From: Eriocheir sinensis
Lineage: Eukaryota; Arthropoda; Malacostraca; Decapoda; Varunidae
Length of the DNA stretch: 64,000 nucleotides
Assembly: GCF_024679095.1 (NCBI RefSeq)
Contig: NC_066513.1
Location: 4,452,026-4,516,025 of the forward strand
Reading direction: 5' to 3'
The notes beneath the pieces are model-generated. The model was not told where the DNA came from, did not search any database, and saw nothing but the letters and a program-made list of their open reading frames with translations. Positions within the stretch are counted from its first letter, which is position 1; every line of letters begins with the position of its first letter. This document shows positions 19,972 to 30,156 of this stretch, piece after piece. Made by a program: the position numbers and the translations under genes.

Positions 19972-21280
19972 CCCTAGAACTGTAACGCTGGGTCCGGGCG
20001 GACCAACGCTGTCTCTACGGTTTGATATTTGAGCTCTTTTTCCAAAGTGGTAGCTGTATGCGAGTTGTGGTTTTGATTGAATTCATTCGACACTCAGAGC
20101 TCGATGATGGGTTATGCCATCTACACTGTGCACACTCCTGACACGAGGTAGGAGGTAGTGTGGGTCCGGTCGGACCCACAAATTTCAGCCATGTGATTCT
20201 TAGTTATGACAGTTCATAGAGAAAAAGTTATTATTGTAGTGCTTGTGTACTTACAAGTACGAGACATAGAGGCACTAATTCAAGTTTATATATTTAGTAG
20301 GCTAGTCAGCTTTCATCAAAGTGTTGTTATCATCTACATATCTGTAACTATTATATTTTTTTGTAGTTTTAGATAGAGAGGGAAATCGCGAGAGGAAAAC
20401 GATAACGTGTCACACTGTACTGAGCAAAAAGTTATCGTACAGATCTTAGCAGAGGACACCATCAGTTTATGTGATGATGTCACTATCGAACCAATTTATT
20501 GTGAAAGGGAAAATACTGCCACCCAAGCTCAAATCACATCCATAGTGCCCACACCCACAGCCGCTGCCATAATCCCTACTAATAAGGCTCCCTCCCTCCC
20601 TGCTTACTGCCATGACGATGTGCCAAAAGTTGAAACTGGCATCGATGCATCATGAATGTTACTGTGATACCACAAAAACACAACCAAGACTCAGTAGAAG
20701 AAAATATAACAGAGTGCATATCACCTGTTGCCGGCCCTTTAGGCTTCTCCATGTCACCTCCCCATTCCAAATGCAAATTGATGTTTATGGTGATGCATTT
20801 TCTTCATGAATATAGATATTCTTTCAAAATACAAACTTTTATGCAAATATACATGTTGCATGTATGCATGTGACTTTATAAATATAAGATATCCTAAATT
20901 AGAGGTAGAATACTTGGTCATATTCATTTGTTCCAGTCACATCACTTTTTTTGATGCATAAGGACTTGCCATCGTTCTTCATGAAGGCCATCCATCCAAG
21001 AAAGAGGAATTTTAGTTAGAATTGATTTTTGTGTCAAAGGTGTCTCATATATGTACTATATGCGATACTTATTTTTTTTTTTACTTTTACTCACAAAAAA
21101 TAAGTGTGCAGAAAAAAACTTTGATTTAAATACTGTGATTGTATGCAGGCATGTCTATTTTAAGAGATTTGTAGCTTTGGAGGTCAAGAAATATGATTTT
21201 TGTATTTTTTTTCAATATTTTCTACAGTGGGTCCCACATTATTGTCTACGTTAGTCAAATTCAGCGTTACAGTTTTAGGG
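19972..21280. mobile_element. piggyBac-like non-autonomous element flanked by TTAG
   Basis: A 1309-bp insertion in LINE B. The left end is CCCTAGAACTGTAACGCTG and the right end, reverse-complemented, CCCTAAAACTGTAACGCTG (18 of 19 identical). CCCTA ends are typical of piggyBac. Flanks are TTAG on both sides (19968-19971 and 21281-21284) where canonical piggyBac has TTAA. Subterminal palindromes occur: GGGTCCGGGCGGACC near 19989, GTGGGTCCGGTCGGACCCAC near 20160 and GTGGGTCCCAC near 21226. The ORFs inside (such as 20407-20655) show no piggyBac transposase motif that I can identify. Confidence 0.75.
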
Positions 21281-22258
21281 TTAGGAAGAATCTTAACAAT
21301 AGGCATAAAGAAGTCAGAGGGGGGATGAGTAGGAGGAATATGCCCAGAATCGTCCAGGGTGGAGTTCTTACAGAAAGTTTGAATGAAGAGTTCAGCCTTA
21401 GAGACAGAGGAGATGGCGGTGCTGCCGTCAGGGTTAAGGAGAGGAGGAAAAAAGGATGAAGTGAAATTGGAGGAGATATTTTTGGCTAGATGCCAGAAGT
21501 CACTGGAAGAATTAGAGAAAGCAAGGTTTTGGCATTTTCTATTAATGAAGGAGTTTTTGGTAAGTCGGAGAATAGATTTGGCACGATTCCGGGCAGAAAT
21601 ATAAAGATCATGGTTAGCAGGAGCGCGAAGGGTCTGGTACCTTTTGTGAGCTGCCTCTCTATCTTTAATAGCACGAGAACAAGCATGAATAAACCAAGGC
21701 TTTTTAGCATGAGGAGTAGAGAAAGAACGTGGAATGTATGCCACCATTCCAGAGACCTCTGTGATGCGCTGGGCACACACAGAGGGGTCTCTCTCCTGGA
21801 AGCAGTAATCATTCCACGAGAAATCGGAAAAGTACATCCTCAGGTCGTCCCACCGGTGGGTCCAGAGGATGTACAGGAGCGATAGAACAGGATACAAAAA
21901 TAAGGTTGTGATTGGAGGAGCCCAACGGAGAGAACAGTTTGACAGAGTAAGCACAAGGGTTAGAAATAAGGAAGAGGTCTAGTATGACGGTCGGGGATAC
22001 GTGTAGGGTGCTGAACCAACTGCTCTAGATCGTTGAGGAGAGCAAAGTTGTAGGCTTGTTTACCAGGCTGGTCAGCGGGAGAGGATGAAAGCCAAAGCTG
22101 GTGGTGAACATTGAAATCTCCCAAGATAGAGATTTCAGAGAAGGGAGAGTGGGTGAAGATGTGCTCCACTTTAAAGTTCATATAGTCAAAGAATTTTACA
22201 TAGTCAGTAGAGGTAGGTGAGAGGTAAACAGCACAGACGGATTTAGTAATGTAATGAC
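21281..22258 (-). pseudogene. LINE B endonuclease and linker, broken
   Basis: Minus-strand remains of the endonuclease-RT linker (21281-21954: [27 protein letters not shown]) and of the endonuclease (21960-22258: [32 protein letters not shown]). A frame break falls near 21955. The catalytic TETQ segment is absent because the copy ends at the LTR at 22259. Residues upstream of the VYLSP strand in the same open frame come from LTR sequence. Confidence 0.82.
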
Positions 22259-22373
22259 TGTAGGATGAGTAAGACACAGGGGACGTGTGTGGTCCTTTAC
22301 TAGTGACGCCTGGTACAAACTGAGGTGGCGGGAACGCGGCCCGCTGTTCCCACAATACCCAACATATCGTACA
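22259..22373 (-). repeat. 3' LTR of gypsy E1 (115 bp)
   Basis: On the minus strand it starts TGTACGATATG next to the polypurine tract and ends CATCCTACA. The last ~75 bp match 42204-42278, where the same sequence is followed by a primer-binding site, which independently fixes the LTR end. It abuts truncated LINE B. Confidence 0.8.
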
Positions 22374-22395
22374 TCCCCCCCCCCCCTCCCCCAAG
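22374..22395 (-). promoter_or_regulatory. Polypurine tract of gypsy E1
   Basis: On the minus strand a run GGGGGAGGGGGG.. directly before the LTR, about 20 purines. An equivalent tract precedes the E2 LTR near 51513-51531. Confidence 0.8.
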
Positions 22396-22519
22396 ATATA
22401 CGTGTATAAACATGTACACGTAAAATATCCAATAATGAGTCTAAAAGTAACATTAAATCTGAAATGTCCAATTCCGTATACAACTACCCACACACGTTAC
22501 ACACATACACACACACACT

Positions 22520-23331
22520 CTACCGAGTGGGCGCAGTCGTTACAAAGTCTGTCATCCATCTTGGCCGCACTACCTTTCTTCGAGGGCGTTGGGGCCTCCC
22601 TGGAGGCGGCGACCGAGGTGGTGATGGCTGTGAGGGCACGGCGTCTGAGGACTGCTGAGTGACTCGCACAGCCTGCGATTCCGTAGTGAGAGGCGGCCAC
22701 TCCCGTCCAGCTTCACTGTATACTGCCGATGTGGGAAGGCCTCGGTGATGACGCCGCGTCTGTCCCAGGCGTTGGTAGACTGGTTCTGTACCCACACCTG
22801 GGTGCCCGGCTCCAATGGGGGGAGGGTCCTTGGCGTTCCTTGTTTCTCCACGATCTCAGCGTGGCGTTGTGCTACCTCAACTTCTCTAGCGCGGAGGGTT
22901 TGCTTCCACTGCACATCAACCTTGTAGTACTGCCGGGGAACAGGTACGCCGTCACGCAGTTGTCTTACAGTGGCTAGCTGTGCTGGTGACTTGTCCGAGC
23001 CTCGCAGAGGAATGCTGAGGTACTGTAACAAAGCCAGTGACGCTTTGTCAGCATCCAGACTGCCCCCGGTGCCTGTGTTTTCGCGTCGCAGCCTCTTGGC
23101 CGACTTCACCGCCGCCTCTGCTCGGCCGTTTCATTGCGGGAAGTGGGCTGACGCGATCCTCATTTCCACGTTCCACTTCTTCATAAACCCGCGCATTTCT
23201 TCACTGGTTAGGTTGGTTCCACCATCAATTGAAATGTCCTCTGGTGCGCCCCACCGTGTGAAGTACCGGCGGAATAGGGCCATGAGCCTATTGGAGGTGG
23301 CACCACTGGGAAGATGGACTATTCTAGCCAC
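22520..23331 (-). pseudogene. Gypsy E1 integrase core and C-terminal domain
   Basis: Minus-strand frames 23131-23331 and 22520-23109. The first has ARIVHLPSGATSNRL and ISIDGGTNLTSEE (second DDE aspartate), then VEMRIASAHFPQ. The second carries AKRLRRENTG and ends in a basic tail with RWMTDF. Between them the frame breaks near 23110-23131, close to where NGRAE with the catalytic glutamate is expected. The C-terminal segment with TQVWVQNQSTNAWDRRGVI is an SH3-like integrase tail. Confidence 0.8.
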
Positions 23332-23780
23332 CCTGTGAGTCTGTCTGCGTACGCTAGGTAGACCTGCCCGTCGAGCTGGAACAGATCTGCCACCGTTTGT
23401 TGAAAGGGATACTCTGGTACAGGCGTTGGGATGAGGGGCTCTGCTGCCTGGGACGGCGAGTGGATATTACAGGAGCCGCAGGAGTCTCTGTAGTGCTGCA
23501 GGTCGCCCTCCATGCCAGGCCAGTATACTGCTTGCCTTGCCCTCCGAAACATGCCGTCGAGTCCTTGGTGACCTGCGTGGAGGTTGGCTGCTAATTGCTG
23601 GCGAATGCCCTCGGGTATCACGAGACGGACAGATCCCTGGTCGTATGTGTACGTCACTAGGCCCTGTGACAACGCCAATCTGTCCCTCACCACACAGAAC
23701 TGGAGGAGACAGGCCAGCTCCTGGGCTCGGTGTGGGTGCCAGTTACCTGCCGCCACTTTAGCCATGAGCAACTGGTACAC
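23319..23780 (-). pseudogene. Gypsy E1 integrase zinc finger and core start
   Basis: Minus-strand frame containing the HHCC zinc domain (HAGHQGLDGM.. then YRDSCGSCNIH) and the start of the catalytic core, VADLFQLDGQVYLAYADRLTGWLE, with the first DDE aspartate. It is preceded by RNase H and followed by the core at 23331, and overlaps both by small frameshifts. Confidence 0.82.
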
Positions 23781-24652
23781 CGGATCCCCTGCAATACCGT
23801 TGTGTTGTCCAGTACGACAGCGTCATCGTTGGTGAGGGCTGCTATTGTCGCTGCTGCTACCGCATTCTCCAGGTCGTCCGCCTGTTCCTCGTCTGCGGTA
23901 TCCGGTTGCGAGCAGAGGGCTTGATAACATGAGAGGAAGTCTGCAGCACAATTCCGCTTCCCTGAGAGGTACTTGATCTGGAACCTGTATTGCAGTGTCT
24001 TCTCTTTCAGGGCAAACAGTCTCGGGTTGACGATGTCCTTCAGAGCTCTGTCTCCCAGAAGCTTGACAAATGGGCGATGGTCGGTGATGATGAGCAAGTT
24101 GGGGCACCCGAGCAAGAAGAGACGCGCCTTGCGGAGGCACCAGGCGACGGACAGGGCCTCACCCTCCACCGGAGCGTAGCCTGTCTCAGCAGCTGTCAGG
24201 TGACGGCTGCCGCAGAGCGCGAGGCGCCATCCGCTCTTGCAGCAGTAGGGGACCTCTCTCGACGGGCAGGAGCAATACTGTTGCAGTATGACAAAGCCGA
24301 TTCCCACTTTGCTCCAGTCCGTGATAGCGATGGTGGGTCTGCCCTTGTCGTAGTAGGTGAGGCCTTCCTTGGCTAGAAGGCAGATCACATCTTTTGCTTG
24401 CTGGAACTTTTCCTGCAAGTTGTCGTCCCAGTACACCCGTTTGCCCGTAGTAGATCCCTGAACGGCTCCATGATTGGTGCTGTGGCGAGGAAGGGTGCTA
24501 GCTGGTTGACGAAGCCGTGCCAGGAGCGGATGTCGGTTAGAGATGGCTTGGCTGGCATGCTGAAGTTTCTGATAGCGGCCAGTCTCTCTTCGGTGGGTTT
24601 GTAAGAATCCCAGCCAATGTGGAACCCCACGAAGTTGACTTCCCTCCTGCAA
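23687..24652 (-). pseudogene. Gypsy E1 RNase H
   Basis: Minus-strand frame starting in the RT-RNase H connection (VYWDDNLQEKFQQAKDV). AITDWSKVGIGFVILQQYC holds the RNase H aspartate region, then GYAPVEGEALSVAWCL with the glutamate, LIITDHRPFVKLLGDRAL with the next aspartate, and KYLSGKRNCAADFLS. The first ~80 residues are in the wrong frame relative to RT; the true junction is near 24440. Confidence 0.8.
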
Positions 24653-25980
24653 AACTTGAACTTCTCGGGCTTGAGGGTTATACCTTTCTTGGCACAGGTC
24701 TCCAACAGCTCGTACGCGTGCCAGAAGGCGTCTTCTACACTGGCATCGTAAATGAGGGTGTCATCGATGCACTTCAGCTTCCTCGAGATGCCTGCGATGG
24801 CGTCGTCGAACCTCCTGGTGTATGCGTCCGGGACTGCACAGTGCCCAATGGGGGTCCTACAGTACCTGTAGCGACCCCATGGGGTGATGAAGGTGGTGAG
24901 TCTTTTGCTATCCGCATGCAGTTCCACTTGATGAAATCCCCAGTGTGCATCAGTTGTCTTGTAGACGTGGCGGGGGACCCCGGATACCGTGTCGAAGGGT
25001 GTGGCGATGTGATGTGTCTCTCTCAGGCAGGCAGCGTTGAGTTTCTGGTAGTCGATGATACGTCGGGGGTGGCCGGATTTTTTCGCAACTACTACCATTC
25101 TTGCGCACCATTCTGTGGCCTCTCCAACCGGCACTGGCTCGAGTACCCCCTTCCTCACATCCTCGTCGAGCTGTTTCTTCACCTCCGCTTCCCAGTGTCT
25201 TGGTACCGGAGCTGGGGTGTGGCAGGCGTGTGGCTTGGCGTCTGGGAGGAGGTGGATCTGATGCGGCTTGCCTGCCATCACTGGGAGAGGGCACCTGTCA
25301 GTGTTAAAGGTGGACGCGGAGAAGTGACGGAGGGGCCACTCCTCCAGACGGGGCACGTTTTCTTCGAGCGCCGGGAGTGTGACTGTGGTCGGTTTAGGGG
25401 GCACTACGACAGATGGCTCCTCTCCGGTGCTGTTGCTGCCCGTAGCGAGGGACGCCACCACAGGAGACTGGTGCGGGAAGTCAGGGTGAACCAATCCCAG
25501 CTCCCTGCATGCCTCTAGAGAGATGTAGCAGCGGCTGGCTTTTTCGATGAAGAACACCTCCTGGGTCGTCCTGCGGCCGCTGTACTCAATGTGACAGGTG
25601 GTGGAGCCCATGGGTTTTAACACTACGTTCGCCACATCTCGTAGACCGGCTCGACGCTTCAAGGTGGCCGGTTTGATGTTGAGTGCGGTCAGCAGCGATG
25701 GCCCAGCTACACACACCTGGGCCCCAGTGTCCGGCACTACCTGCAGTGAGGCTTGTCTAGTCCCCTCTCTTGCGTGGCTTACGTTGATCCAAAGCTGTGG
25801 CTGATTGCCAGTAGCAGCCACCACGACACCCAAGGAGACTATAGAACAGGAGAGGGGGCCTCTATGGGAGACCGTGGGCGGGTGGTGGTGTATGTCGGTT
25901 GCAATAGATGGCGCAGGAGCAGCGTTGTTTACATCCAGGCACCCCGCCCCAGACACCCACCCCCAACCCACAGTACCCAT
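24385..25980 (-). pseudogene. Gypsy E1 protease and reverse transcriptase
   Basis: About 531 codons on the minus strand. The aspartic protease shows VPDTGAQVCVAGPSLL (DTG active site) near residue 80. RT follows with KKQLDEDVRKGVLEPVPVG, ARMVVVAKKSGHPRRIIDY, HWGFHQVEL, TFITPWGRYRY and LKCIDDTLIYD. The aromatic first residue of the usual Y/F-x-D-D box is cysteine here; E2 also has cysteine, so it is a family trait, not decay. The thumb follows (KPEKFKFCRREVNFVGF, SWHGFVNQLAPFL). The upstream ~55 residues look unrelated to Gag. Confidence 0.85.
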
Positions 25981-26520
25981 CAGCAGTGTTGCTACATGGG
26001 ATCAAGCAGCAAATGTTGCTACTTTTTTTTCTTCAGCCTGGTTATTTCCCATTTTAGAAAAAAAAAACATAAAAGAAAAATATTAAAATGAACAGTAAAA
26101 ACTATATATATTTACCAGGTAGATATAGCCTGACTGCATGTCATGTTAGTAATGCTATTATTGTACCGTAGTTATACTTATATTACTTTATCTGCATTTG
26201 TGGGAGGTTAGCAGTGGTTGGATGTGCTGTATGTGTTTTAACTGTTTTTTTTAACCGAGGTTGTGCCCAACTGCCTTTCTTTCAAAACATGTTCTTCTTT
26301 CAAACTCAGTGTTTTAGCAGCACGCTGACATAATTCCTCCAGTAATTATTTGCATAGATTTGTTGGTTTGTAGGGGGAAAGAGTGGGTGGATAAGATTAT
26401 CTTGGGCAAACCGATATATTGGTTATTATAGCGCTACTTCCAGAACGTCTTTCTCAGCTCGACGGCAACACTGCCGTCATTCAAATATCAACACACCGGC
26501 CCCTCGTGTAACTGCCCGCC

Positions 26521-26621
26521 ATGGCTCCAAATCTCAAATGTGCGGCCTGCTGTGTTTGTGGGAAGAAACGGAGAACACACCCTGGTGTGAAGCTCCATTT
26601 ATTCCCTATGGATGCCAGACG
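26521..26621 (+). CDS. Exon 1, THAP domain N-terminal half
   Basis: The ATG lies in an excellent initiation context (GCCCGCCATGG). It encodes MAPNLKCAACCVCGKKRR.. through LHLFPMDAR, which carries the first two zinc-binding cysteines of the C2CH THAP DNA-binding domain and the H-x-FP segment. It ends in phase 2 at ACG|GTAAGT, a strong donor. The THAP finger binds DNA at P-type transposon ends or host targets. Confidence 0.85.
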
Positions 26622-27186
26622 GTAAGTGAAGATATATGGGGAAATTCTAACTTCTAACTTCCGCAAAATAATGAATTTCTGCGAGCAACTAGACACAACA
26701 GTGCTCTGAAGGCAAGCGAAATACGTAATGTATATTGGACACAAGACATTCAAGCAGTCTACAGATCCCCTCAGACAACACTGGGGTGACTGTTCTTCAA
26801 GATAATGCAAGGCACCTACTTATAACCGTCCTCATCTTAAAGGTCTATGATTTTTTTTTCAACCCTTAGATTTTTATATTGACATGAAAGATTTATGGAC
26901 CGATTTATGTATTATACTGATAGCAGTGAAGTTACTCTTTCAATGCATCGATGCAGCTGGCCACAGGCCTGGATGGGTCAGAGGTCAGGTCAGGCTTGGC
27001 CAAAGTTATCTCCTCACATTAGAGTTAAATTAGAAAGAAGAAACCCCTAACCCCTCACAAAATCACGAGGAAGGCAAACTGTTGCTAGAGTTGACCCGCT
27101 GACTTAACCGATGATTGCCAGTGACAAGAAGTGTGAAGCATATTACATTTCAGAAATTTCCCTAATTTTGCCTCGCTGCCAAAATG

Positions 27187-27188
<2 letters not shown>

Positions 27189-27283
<95 letters not shown>
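27189..27283. repeat. (AT)n microsatellite in intron 1
   Basis: A pure AT run of about 95 bp. The rest of intron 1 (26622-28291) shows nothing recognisable. Confidence 0.97.
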
Positions 27284-27284
<1 letters not shown>

Positions 27285-28291
27285 GGTATATATGTATATA
27301 GGTCAAAAGATTCAGAATTACAAGATGTAGACATTATAATATGTGAATATTAACTTTGTGTGAGACATGGCTGCAATTCATTCAATATTATCAAAATCTG
27401 AAAGAAGCTGCACTTTACTTGATGCATAGCCAGAGGTAAATTATTATGTGACATTGACTCATATACATATGCTGAAGTACTGTTAGATGACACCGTCTTA
27501 TTACTGAGCTAATTCACAAGAGGCCTCCTCGATCCTTGCTCAGATACATTCTAACTACTGGGGCCTTTCATGAAGGTTTGCAAAGGACAGGTATATATTT
27601 GGCAATATAAAATTAGTCAGTATTTTTTTTATATATGCAGATTGATGATTTTATTTAAACCCAACATATACAGGTATACACTTGAAGTTGCCTTGGACTA
27701 AATACATTATGATAATAGGAAGACAAAACACAAATATTTCAGTAGCAAAGGAAAAAGCAGTCTGGTTAAATTTGCCCTGCATTGCACAATGAATGTTTTG
27801 GGAATAAATCTATATGTAAATATATGGGGGGGTTTCAGTTTGTTTCAAATTGAATTTTGTAAGGGGTACCAAAGTCAAATATATCCATTCATTATAAACA
27901 GGTATTGCATTGCAGCCAATATTACTTTCATATTAACCCTTAGAAGACAGCAGTATTTGAAGAGTAGCTCCCCCAAAATGAATGGTCTATACTCTATACA
28001 TATAGTCATTGCCGACCTTAGGACCGTAGCATAAATATATATAGTTACTCTGCATAATACGTAGATATTTTTTGTATCGTCTACTATAGATCCTACCGCA
28101 ATCTGTAAGTGTTGTTATATTTCTGCCATTCAAAACTGACTAACTAAATTTAGGACTGTTTATGTATATTTCCACCGCTGTCTAAGGGTTAAAGATTATA
28201 TAAATTTTTAAGGTCTGTTGTTTTCTTTCATTACATTACATTTTGTATTGATTAACAATAATTGGTTAAAATTACCATGTTGTTACTGCAG

Positions 28292-28425
28292 GTGCCTCCA
28301 GTGGGTGAAAGCCTTGAAAATTGGCTTTCAAAAGCATACTCAAGCCATCTGTAGTGACCACTTTGATGGGGTTCATTTTGGCGGCAAGGGCCAGCTGCTG
28401 CCGACTGCAACCCCACGTCACACAG
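28292..28425 (+). CDS. Exon 2, THAP domain C-terminal half
   Basis: Follows the acceptor TTACTGCAG. It encodes CLQWVKALK (invariant tryptophan), AICSDHF (the C-x2-H zinc ligands) and LLPTATP, equivalent to the AVPT motif that closes THAP domains. It ends in phase 1 at ACAG|GTAAGA. With exon 1 it gives a THAP domain of about 75 residues, a normal family length. Confidence 0.88.
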
Positions 28426-28468
28426 GTAAGACGAAGTTATGATGCATGCTCCTCATTTATGACTTTCT

Positions 28469-28471
<3 letters not shown>

Positions 28472-28529
<58 letters not shown>

Positions 28530-28551
28530 GTGTGTGTGTGTGTGTGTGTGT
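28472..28551. repeat. (CT)n-(TG)n compound microsatellite in intron 2
   Basis: A CT run to 28527 followed by TG to 28551. It lies between exons 2 and 3 of the THAP gene. Confidence 0.97.
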
Positions 28552-28824
28552 TTGTTAGTAAATGTAATACTTATACCCATTATTTGCAGATAGCCATGAG
28601 GAGCAACCACCCACTGGGTTCCCGGGTAATAGTCACATCATTTTCTTGTGTACCAAATGCAGTGCATGAGTTGGTAATAGACTAATAGTGAAAGAAACCT
28701 TGATGCATTGAACAAAAGTTAGATTTCCACACTTGATGGGTTGAGTGTATTCACCTGACAGATAAGAACAAATAGTAGTTTTGTAATCATTATCACTTAC
28801 TTTTGATTGATTTGCTTACCTCAG

Positions 28825-28908
28825 CATCATCCCACAATGCAGCCGCCATAGACTTGGAGCCAATGGAGTTGGAACTCTCCTCTACACAGATTGTGCTGCC
28901 ACATTATG
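28825..28908 (+). CDS. Exon 3, acidic linker
   Basis: 84 nt between the acceptor TTACCTCAG and the donor G|GTTAGT, phases matching exons 2 and 4. It encodes an acidic linker (AIDLEPMELELSST) with no recognised domain. It is supported by exact phase agreement on both sides and by the uninterrupted frame. Confidence 0.7.
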
Positions 28909-29928
28909 GTTAGTGAAAATTATTTACAATATAATTACGGTAATTACTTTACATTGTAATAAGCCAGTAATATTTTGCCATGCTCATTATTATTGTTGTT
29001 GTTTCACTTTATCTTCATACTTTGGTGATTTTCAAGTTTGCAATTTAATGTTGTCTGTGTCACTGACATCCTTTACTTCATGTTTTTTCCTGGTAATCTT
29101 GCATTGTAATGAATTGCTCATTCTGATGTTGGCCGCCAATGCTTCCAACACTAATTGGTGCCATACAAGTGGTTGGTGACCATAAGTATCTCAGCAACCT
29201 GGCTGCATCCATGCCATTCCTATCACGGTGCATGGAGCAAGCTTCACATAACTTTCAGACAGAGACAGCTCACTTATCGTTTATTTCCGATTCAGTGTTT
29301 TGCTCAGTCTTTTAGGTGCAGTGTTAATATTATTAGTGGTAGTATTAATACATTTAATGTATTAATTTTCATTGACTTATCAATATTTATATTAATATAT
29401 CATTTGTGTTTAAAATTTCTAATACTAATAGTAACAAACAAAAATATCATAACTATATTTAGCTATACTCATTTATTATTATTCCTTTCCTTATTATTAA
29501 TCCCTTCAGTGTCCTAACACTTTAAATCTAGTGCTTTTCCGTCTAGCAGCCAAAGATGTGGCCCTTGTGAATGTGTATGTCCTAAGTGTTCATTGGTGTA
29601 ATTAGCTATATATCATCAAAATCTGCATCTCTCTCCCTTCTCACCCAGTTGTCCCCATATGTACATCTTTTCAGTATCCAAATAATTTCAATATACCTCT
29701 TCTAATCACTTAACTAATGAAGTCAGTTTACATCATACCCCATAACTCTTCCTTCATGATCATTACATCACCTGGCCTCTTAATTCCCGGGAACACCAAC
29801 AAACCCACTTGGCAATTCTCATCTCTGTATTTTACCATGTGGACATACTCTTCCGTTTCCTTCCATGTTTCGCTGTCGAATATTATTCCACATCTAACAC
29901 AGCCACATCCCAACAGATCCGAACACAG

Positions 29929-30156
29929 GTTTCGGTAATATCCAAGATAATGTGGCAGCCGAAGAGGAGAGACCAAGAAAGAGGCCACGGGTGGAGCTAA
30001 ATAGAAATCAGCCATCCCCAGAGGAATGTGGCAGTATCCAACCCCTTACACAGCTGCTCAGTGTCCCCCAAGCCACACATGAAAATAATGAGCTGCAGCC
30101 TGATATTGATGAGTGTGCTCCCCATTGCACTGCACCAGCTCCACGTGCTGATTTTG
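29929..30156 (+). CDS. Exon 4, basic/acidic linker with possible NLS
   Basis: 228 nt between the acceptor AACACAG and the donor G|GTATGA. It encodes a polar linker with EEERPRKRPRVELN, a plausible nuclear localisation signal, then a proline- and acid-rich part (ELQPDIDECAP). It is in frame with exons 3 and 5. No catalytic motif. Linkers of this composition separate the THAP and coiled-coil parts in P-type transposases. Confidence 0.7.

Larger units (their letters stand above)
18311..22258 (-). mobile_element. Jockey-type LINE copy B, split by a piggyBac-like element
   Basis: Same family as copy A, on the minus strand. The poly-A tail appears as a T run at 18311-18330. RT lies at 18433-19967, is interrupted by 19972-21280, and the linker plus endonuclease resume at 21281-22258. 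The 5' part of the endonuclease is missing because similarity stops exactly where a gypsy LTR begins (22259). Confidence 0.9.
22259..25990 (-). mobile_element. Ty3/gypsy element E1, 5'-truncated
   Basis: A minus-strand gypsy element with conventional order protease, RT, RNase H, integrase, a G-rich polypurine tract and a very short 3' LTR (115 bp). Gag and 5' LTR are missing; sequence identity as an element is lost near 25990. E2 (50242-54986) and the gag end E3 (41090-42283) belong to the same or a close family. Several frameshifts. Confidence 0.85.

Noticed and set aside
20407..20873. piggyBac transposase inside the TTAG-flanked element
   Set aside because: The short ORFs show none of the acidic catalytic motifs or the cysteine-rich C-terminus expected.
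18311..22258. Two independent LINEs at 18.3-19.97 and 21.28-22.26 kb
   Set aside because: The parts are collinear and the intervening DNA has inverted ends and a 4-bp duplication, so it is one LINE with an insertion.
24619..25518. 299-codon plus-strand ORF and 53740-54354 in E2
   Set aside because: Antisense shadows of the gypsy protease-RT frames; no domain recognised.
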